Source: Streptomyces sp. GESEQ-35
GTDB taxonomy: Bacteria; Actinomycetota; Actinomycetes; Streptomycetales; Streptomycetaceae
Length of the DNA stretch: 64,000 nucleotides
NCBI RefSeq assembly: GCF_017948485.1
Contig: NZ_JAFFSX010000019.1
Coordinates: forward strand, 124,001-188,000
Reading direction: 5' to 3'
Below, in pieces: positions 60,293-64,000 of this stretch; the first letter of the stretch is position 1; each line of letters opens with the position of its first letter. The notes below the pieces were generated by a model, which worked only from the letters and a program-made list of their open reading frames with translations, was not told the DNA's origin and made no database searches. A program made the position numbers and the translations under genes.

Positions 60293-61711
60293 GCGCCCCG
60301 ACTTAAGCGCCCGGCGGATCGGCCGTCCCACGACCCGTCGGGCCTTGCGGTAGACCGAGGTCGGGGGCGGGGGCTCCGCGGCAGGCCTGGCCGAGCGCTT
60401 CAGCTCCCGCTTCAACTTGGCGTTGTCCACGGCCAGTTCGGCGATACGGCTGTGCAGCCAGCCGAACCGGGGGGTGAGCGAGGCGATGTCCGTGTCGTTC
60501 CAGGGGCGGATGCCGGCCGGGAAGGACAGCGCGCGCATGCGCTCGTCGAAGGCCGCGCCGCCGTCGCCGTGCGTGAAGGTGTTCCGCAGTCCGTTGCGGT
60601 CCAGGAACGCCGTGAACCGTTCGAAGCGTTCCTGGTGGCCGCCCGTCAGCTCGCTGAGATCGGCCTCCTCGTACAGCCGCGCGGGATCTGTGGCTTCGGG
60701 GTCCTCGGACAGCTGGTCGATCCTGCGATGCGGGATGCCGAAGTAGCGGCACAGCTCCAGCGTGCGGGAGTCACCGCACAGCACGGTCGCGGGCGTGCCG
60801 GCCAGCAGCGCCGCGATGTTGCCGTGGATGCGTGAGCCGAAGGAGAAGTCGAACCCGCGCAGATCGTCGATCCAGGTGATCGGATCGACGTAGACGCGGA
60901 CCTTGTCCTCCCCGTACATCGGGTGGTCCGGATGGGTCGGCATGGCGGTGACCCGGCTGTTCGGGTCCGAGAGGTCCCGCCAGTGCAACTGCCGTGCGTC
61001 GCTGAGGTTCTGGCCGACGAAGCGGAGGTGCGGATAGTGCTCGTGAGCGCGGCGGATGATGCGGTCCAGGCCCTGTGACCGCACCGCGCTGTGCGAACCG
61101 TTGACGGCGATCCGGGAGTCGCCGGTGAGCTCCGGCTGCCGCTTGGACACGGCGAGTTCCTTGCCGTACAGGAACAGCGACGGGCAGCCGATCACCTCGA
61201 CATCCCTGAACCCCATGTCCTTGAGGTACTTCTCGGTGAACTCGCCCCGCACACCGATCGAGGCGCTGCGGTCGAGCACCGCCGAGACGAACTCGCGCAC
61301 GGCCGGCTCGATGGGCTTCAGTCGCGCCGGGTCGTAGTTCAGCCCGGTCTGCGCGCCCACGCCCATCACGACCACGGGGATCCGCAGCTTGCCGATCAGC
61401 CGCGTCAGCCGCTTCAACTGCGGCTCGAACGACGGGCGGAACGCATTGGCCAGCGGTACGACGAAGGCGTCGTACTCCGCGTTGATCCGGGCCGCCGCGG
61501 CCACATCCGTACGGATGCCGTTGGAGACGACCTCGGTGTCCGGTGTCTCGAGGATCTTGTGCGCGGCATCGCTGAAGATCAGGTTGCCGGAGTTGGTGGC
61601 GAACACATCTCGGTGAAGGGCCTCTTCGACGGGGACGACGTCGTACGGGCTCTTCCCGGAGCGGAGCAGGATGCGCTGCACGCGACGATCTTTTGTTGGC
61701 ACATCGTTCAC
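60290..61711 (-). CDS. polysaccharide pyruvyl transferase family protein
   Basis: The 473-residue product resembles the polysaccharide pyruvyltransferase family: N-terminal SGNLIFSDAAHKIL, a central PVVVMGVGAQTGLNYDP, and the conserved SFGSRIHGNIAALLAGTPATVL motif of the second Rossmann half. Members add pyruvate ketals or related groups to glycans. A C-terminal tail of about 60 residues is helical and basic (NAKLKRELKRSA). The start is uncertain. ATG 61801 is in frame but the first 30 codons are AT-rich and not Streptomyces-like; GTG 61711 or 61702 is more likely. It converges with the glycosyltransferase gene. Confidence 0.8.
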   Translation of the reverse strand: MNDVPTKDRRVQRILLRSGKSPYDVVPVEEALHRDVFATNSGNLIFSDAAHKILETPDTEVVSNGIRTDVAAAARINAEYDAFVVPLANAFRPSFEPQLKRLTRLIGKLRIPVVVMGVGAQTGLNYDPARLKPIEPAVREFVSAVLDRSASIGVRGEFTEKYLKDMGFRDVEVIGCPSLFLYGKELAVSKRQPELTGDSRIAVNGSHSAVRSQGLDRIIRRAHEHYPHLRFVGQNLSDARQLHWRDLSDPNSRVTAMPTHPDHPMYGEDKVRVYVDPITWIDDLRGFDFSFGSRIHGNIAALLAGTPATVLCGDSRTLELCRYFGIPHRRIDQLSEDPEATDPARLYEEADLSELTGGHQERFERFTAFLDRNGLRNTFTHGDGGAAFDERMRALSFPAGIRPWNDTDIASLTPRFGWLHSRIAELAVDNAKLKRELKRSARPAAEPPPPTSVYRKARRVVGRPIRRALKSGR

Positions 61712-61886
61712 ATTAAGTTTGCATGGTCTTTTGTTTCTATGCGCGGCCCGTACAACCTTTTTTCCGAATGCGACCCGTGAGCGCACGGTTACTGGATGCA
61801 TGTCCAGAGGCTGATATCGATGCGCGGCTCCTGGCCCCCTTCGCGTACATTGCGGACAGCCGATGTGCGAGGGGACGGAAACCGAA
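61712..61886. other. divergent control region, pyruvyltransferase/proB
   Basis: The 175 bases are locally AT-rich (TCTTTTGTTTCTATG, ACCTTTTTTCCGAATG) and should hold promoters for both genes. TACATT at 61846-61851 is a possible -10 for proB. Confidence 0.45.
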
Positions 61887-63014
61887 GTGGCAGGGGCAAG
61901 GCAGGCCGTGAGCGAGGCCCGCAGGATCGTCGTCAAGGTGGGCTCCTCGTCGCTGACCACCGCCTCCGGCGGCCTGGACGCCGACCGGGTCGACGCACTC
62001 GTCGACGTTCTCGCCAAAAGCCGCAGTGGGGGAGAGCGAGAGATCGTCCTCGTCTCGTCAGGCGCCATCGCCGCCGGGCTCGCCCCGCTGGGCCTGCGCC
62101 GCCGCCCCAAGGACCTCGCCCGCCAGCAGGCCGCCGCCAGCGTCGGCCAGGGCCTGCTCGTCGCCCGCTACACCGCCTCCTTCGCCCGCTACAGCGTCCG
62201 CGTCGGCCAGGTGCTGCTGACCAGCGACGACATGAGCCGCCGCGCCCACCACCGCAACGCCTCCCGCACCCTCGACAAGCTCCTCGCGATGGGCGCCCTC
62301 CCCATCGTCAACGAGAACGACACCGTCGCCACGGACGAGATCCGCTTCGGCGACAACGACCGCCTCGCCGCCCTCGTCGCGCATCTCGTACGGGCGGATC
62401 TGCTGGTCCTGCTCTCCGACGTCGACGGCGTGTACGACGGCGACCCCAGCAGGCCCGGCACCTCGCGGATGGCGGAGATTCACGGCCCCGAGGATCTCGC
62501 GGGCGTGGAGATCGGCAGCGCGGGCAGGGCGGGCGTCGGCACCGGCGGCATGGTCACCAAGGTCGAGGCCGCCCGGATCGCCGCCGCCGCCGGTATCCCC
62601 GTGGTGCTGACCAGTGCCGTCCACGCCGCCGAGGCGCTGTCCGGCGGCGACACCGGCACCCACTTCCACCCCACCGGCAAGCGGTCCGCCGACCGGCTGC
62701 TGTGGCTTCAGCACGCGTCCACCCCGCAGGGGTCGCTGACCCTGGACGACGGCGCGGTGCGGGCGGTCGTCGAACGCCGCACGTCGCTGCTGCCGGCCGG
62801 AATCGCCGCCGTCGAGGGCGAGTTCAGCGCGGGCGACCCCGTCGAGCTGCGCGATGCCGAGGGGCGCGCGGTGGCCCGCGGGCTCGTCAACTTCGACGCC
62901 AAGGAGATCCCCCAGCTGCTCGGCCGCTCGACCCGGGAACTGGCCCGTGAACTGGGCGCGGCGTACGAACGTGAAGTCGTACACCGGGACGACCTGGTGA
63001 TCCTGCACCCGTAA
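61887..63014 (+). CDS. proB: glutamate 5-kinase
   Basis: The 375-residue enzyme phosphorylates glutamate in the first step of proline synthesis. The amino-acid kinase domain has IVVKVGSSSLT, LVSSGAIAAGLAPLG, NENDTVATDEIRFGDND and GTGGMVTKVEAA. A PUA domain occupies the C-terminal 90 residues. The GTG at 61887 has GGAAA six bases upstream; GTG 61908 (AAGG upstream) is an alternative. proA follows after one small gene. Confidence 0.96.
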   Translation: MAGARQAVSEARRIVVKVGSSSLTTASGGLDADRVDALVDVLAKSRSGGEREIVLVSSGAIAAGLAPLGLRRRPKDLARQQAAASVGQGLLVARYTASFARYSVRVGQVLLTSDDMSRRAHHRNASRTLDKLLAMGALPIVNENDTVATDEIRFGDNDRLAALVAHLVRADLLVLLSDVDGVYDGDPSRPGTSRMAEIHGPEDLAGVEIGSAGRAGVGTGGMVTKVEAARIAAAAGIPVVLTSAVHAAEALSGGDTGTHFHPTGKRSADRLLWLQHASTPQGSLTLDDGAVRAVVERRTSLLPAGIAAVEGEFSAGDPVELRDAEGRAVARGLVNFDAKEIPQLLGRSTRELARELGAAYEREVVHRDDLVILHP

Positions 63015-63073
63015 AAGGTGGACGTTGCGCAAAACAGCCCCACGGCGGCTTGCGGCCTGCTCAACTTTGTCTT

Positions 63074-63136
63074 AGGGACCCATCCCCGGGGGACTCGATC
63101 CCTTGGGGACTGGATCCCTCGGGGACCATTCCGCAG
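63074..63136 (+). repeat. degenerate 16-base tandem repeat upstream of the proB-proA intervening gene
   Basis: GGGGACTCGATCCCTT, GGGGACTGGATCCCTC and GGGGACCATTCCGCA follow one another, preceded by a related AGGGACCCATCCCCG. Units contain GGGGA and GATCCC and can pair with one another. They lie between proB and the ribosome site of the next gene. Confidence 0.8.
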
Positions 63137-63159
63137 GACCATTGCGTAAGGAGGCCGTC

Positions 63160-63621
63160 GTGAGACGAGTGCGCCCTGGGGCGGCGGCGTCCCGCGATGG
63201 TGTCGCCTCCCGCGCGGGCGGCGAGGAGCGTGCTCTGACCAGCGTCGCGGCCGGCGACCGGTACGAGCAGCCGAAGGACGCACCACGGCTGTGGCACGTC
63301 ACGCTGAGCGTCTCCGGCGCCGAGACCCCGCTGACGGAGGTACGGCGCTGCCTTGAGCAGCTGGCCCACGACCACCCCTTTCTGCTGACCAGCCGCTACG
63401 CCAACGACCACGCCGAGATCCGCTACTGGGAAGAGGCCCGCGACCTGCACGACGCGGCCGCCGTCGCCCTGCGCCTGTGGGGCGAGCACCGCCAGTCCGC
63501 CGGGCTGCCGCCCTGGGAGATCGTCGGCCTGGAGGTCATCGACCGCGAGACCTACCACCAGCGGATCGCGGAGGGGTACGGCCCGCCGCCGGCGTCACCG
63601 GTGGGCGTCCACCCGTATTGA
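63160..63621 (+). CDS. conserved-looking hypothetical protein between proB and proA
   Basis: The 153-residue product has a basic, Ala/Gly-rich start (MRRVRPGAAASRDG) and a compact alpha/beta domain at about 40-140: PRLWHVTLSVSGAETPLTEVRRCLEQL, YANDHAEIRYWEEARDLHDAAAVALRLW, WEIVGLEVIDRETYHQRI. It may be a small regulatory or ferredoxin-like fold; no family is recognised. The GTG at 63160 has AAGGAGG five bases upstream, the best ribosome site nearby. Position between proB and proA suggests co-expression with proline synthesis. Confidence 0.8.
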   Translation: MRRVRPGAAASRDGVASRAGGEERALTSVAAGDRYEQPKDAPRLWHVTLSVSGAETPLTEVRRCLEQLAHDHPFLLTSRYANDHAEIRYWEEARDLHDAAAVALRLWGEHRQSAGLPPWEIVGLEVIDRETYHQRIAEGYGPPPASPVGVHPY

Positions 63622-63707
63622 GCGGTCGTTTTGCGGAGTCTGGGCGGCTTGTCTCGGGGTTTGGGATGGCAGCCGGACCAACCCGTTCGGCGCACTACGC
63701 TTCCCTC

Positions 63708-64000
63708 ATGACCACGCTTTCGCCGTACGACTCGATGTCCCCGGTCACCCGGGCCGCCTACCGCGCCAAGGCCGCCGCAGCCGACCTCGCGCCGCTGCCG
63801 CGGGCCGAGAAGGACGACGCGCTGCTCGCCATCGCGGACGCGCTGGAGGTCCGTACGAGCGAAATCGTCGAGGCCAACGCCAAGGACATCGCCAAGGCCC
63901 GCGAGGCCGGCACCAGCGAGGCCGTCGTCGACCGGCTGACGCTGACGCCGGAGCGGGTGCGGGCCATCGCCTCGGACGTGCGGGACGTCGTGGCCCTGCC
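63708..64000 (+). CDS. proA: glutamate-5-semialdehyde (gamma-glutamyl phosphate) reductase, partial
   Basis: The first 97 complete codons match the ProA N-terminus (VTRAAYRAKAAAADLAPLPRAEKDDALLAIADALE, then VEANAKDIAKAREAGTSEAVVDRLTLT). The enzyme reduces gamma-glutamyl phosphate made by ProB. The gene runs off the window, so the catalytic cysteine is not visible. Confidence 0.95.
   Translation, partial: MTTLSPYDSMSPVTRAAYRAKAAAADLAPLPRAEKDDALLAIADALEVRTSEIVEANAKDIAKAREAGTSEAVVDRLTLTPERVRAIASDVRDVVAL

Overview
The window is a stretch of chromosomal core from a Streptomyces. The evidence is the very high GC with strong G/C third positions, frequent GTG starts, AGGAG-type ribosome sites, long antisense shadow reading frames, and a run of genes typical of the Streptomyces chromosome: tig-clpP1-clpP2-clpX, valS-folC-ndk, mreB-mreC-mreD-pbp2-rodA, rne-rplU-rpmA-obg and proB-proA. 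I see no insertion sequence, prophage, integrase or CRISPR array.

Layout. 1-13 kb is mixed metabolism and envelope: a histidine phosphatase, two paralogous amino-acid permeases, BioY, an LPKTG surface protein divergent from a membrane Ser/Thr kinase, RpiB, a Nei/Fpg glycosylase, an Eis-like acetyltransferase, a SpoIIE-type phosphatase and a membrane acyltransferase. 13-20 kb has two small exported or membrane proteins, tRNA-Gly and tRNA-Pro, trigger factor and the ClpP1-ClpP2-ClpX protease. 20-26 kb carries valS, folC, a DUF4233 protein and ndk. 26-32.6 kb is the lateral-wall/spore-wall module mreB, mreC, mreD, PBP2 and RodA. Then come a CYTH-CHAD protein and a TIGR03960 radical SAM protein.

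36.3-42.8 kb interrupts the expected pairing of the TIGR03960 gene with its TIGR03936 partner (42831). It holds a locus resembling abg: two M20 peptidases, an AbgT-type transporter and a double-length Lrp-type regulator. A repeat-rich membrane protein follows. 43-50 kb is TIGR03936, a very large RNase E/G, L21, L27 and Obg. 50-54 kb has a seven-repeat FG-GAP protein and a Tat-exported PhoD phosphatase.

53.6-61.7 kb is the most accessory-looking part. It has a sulfotransferase-like protein, a CDP-ribitol synthase-like fusion (cytidylyltransferase plus SDR), a membrane protein fused to a TagF-like phosphotransferase domain, a family 2 glycosyltransferase and a pyruvyltransferase-family protein. 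I read these as a cell-wall glycopolymer set. The window ends with proB, a small conserved-looking ORF and the start of proA.

How the parts fit: MreBCD/PBP2/RodA build peptidoglycan, the 53-62 kb genes probably decorate the wall with a phosphate-containing polymer, and the kinase and phosphatase may regulate envelope functions. Many gene ends carry clear hairpin terminators, and several operon borders carry short GC-rich intergenic repeats of the kind scattered through Streptomyces genomes. Gene family assignments are by reading motifs and recalled family knowledge; no search was run.
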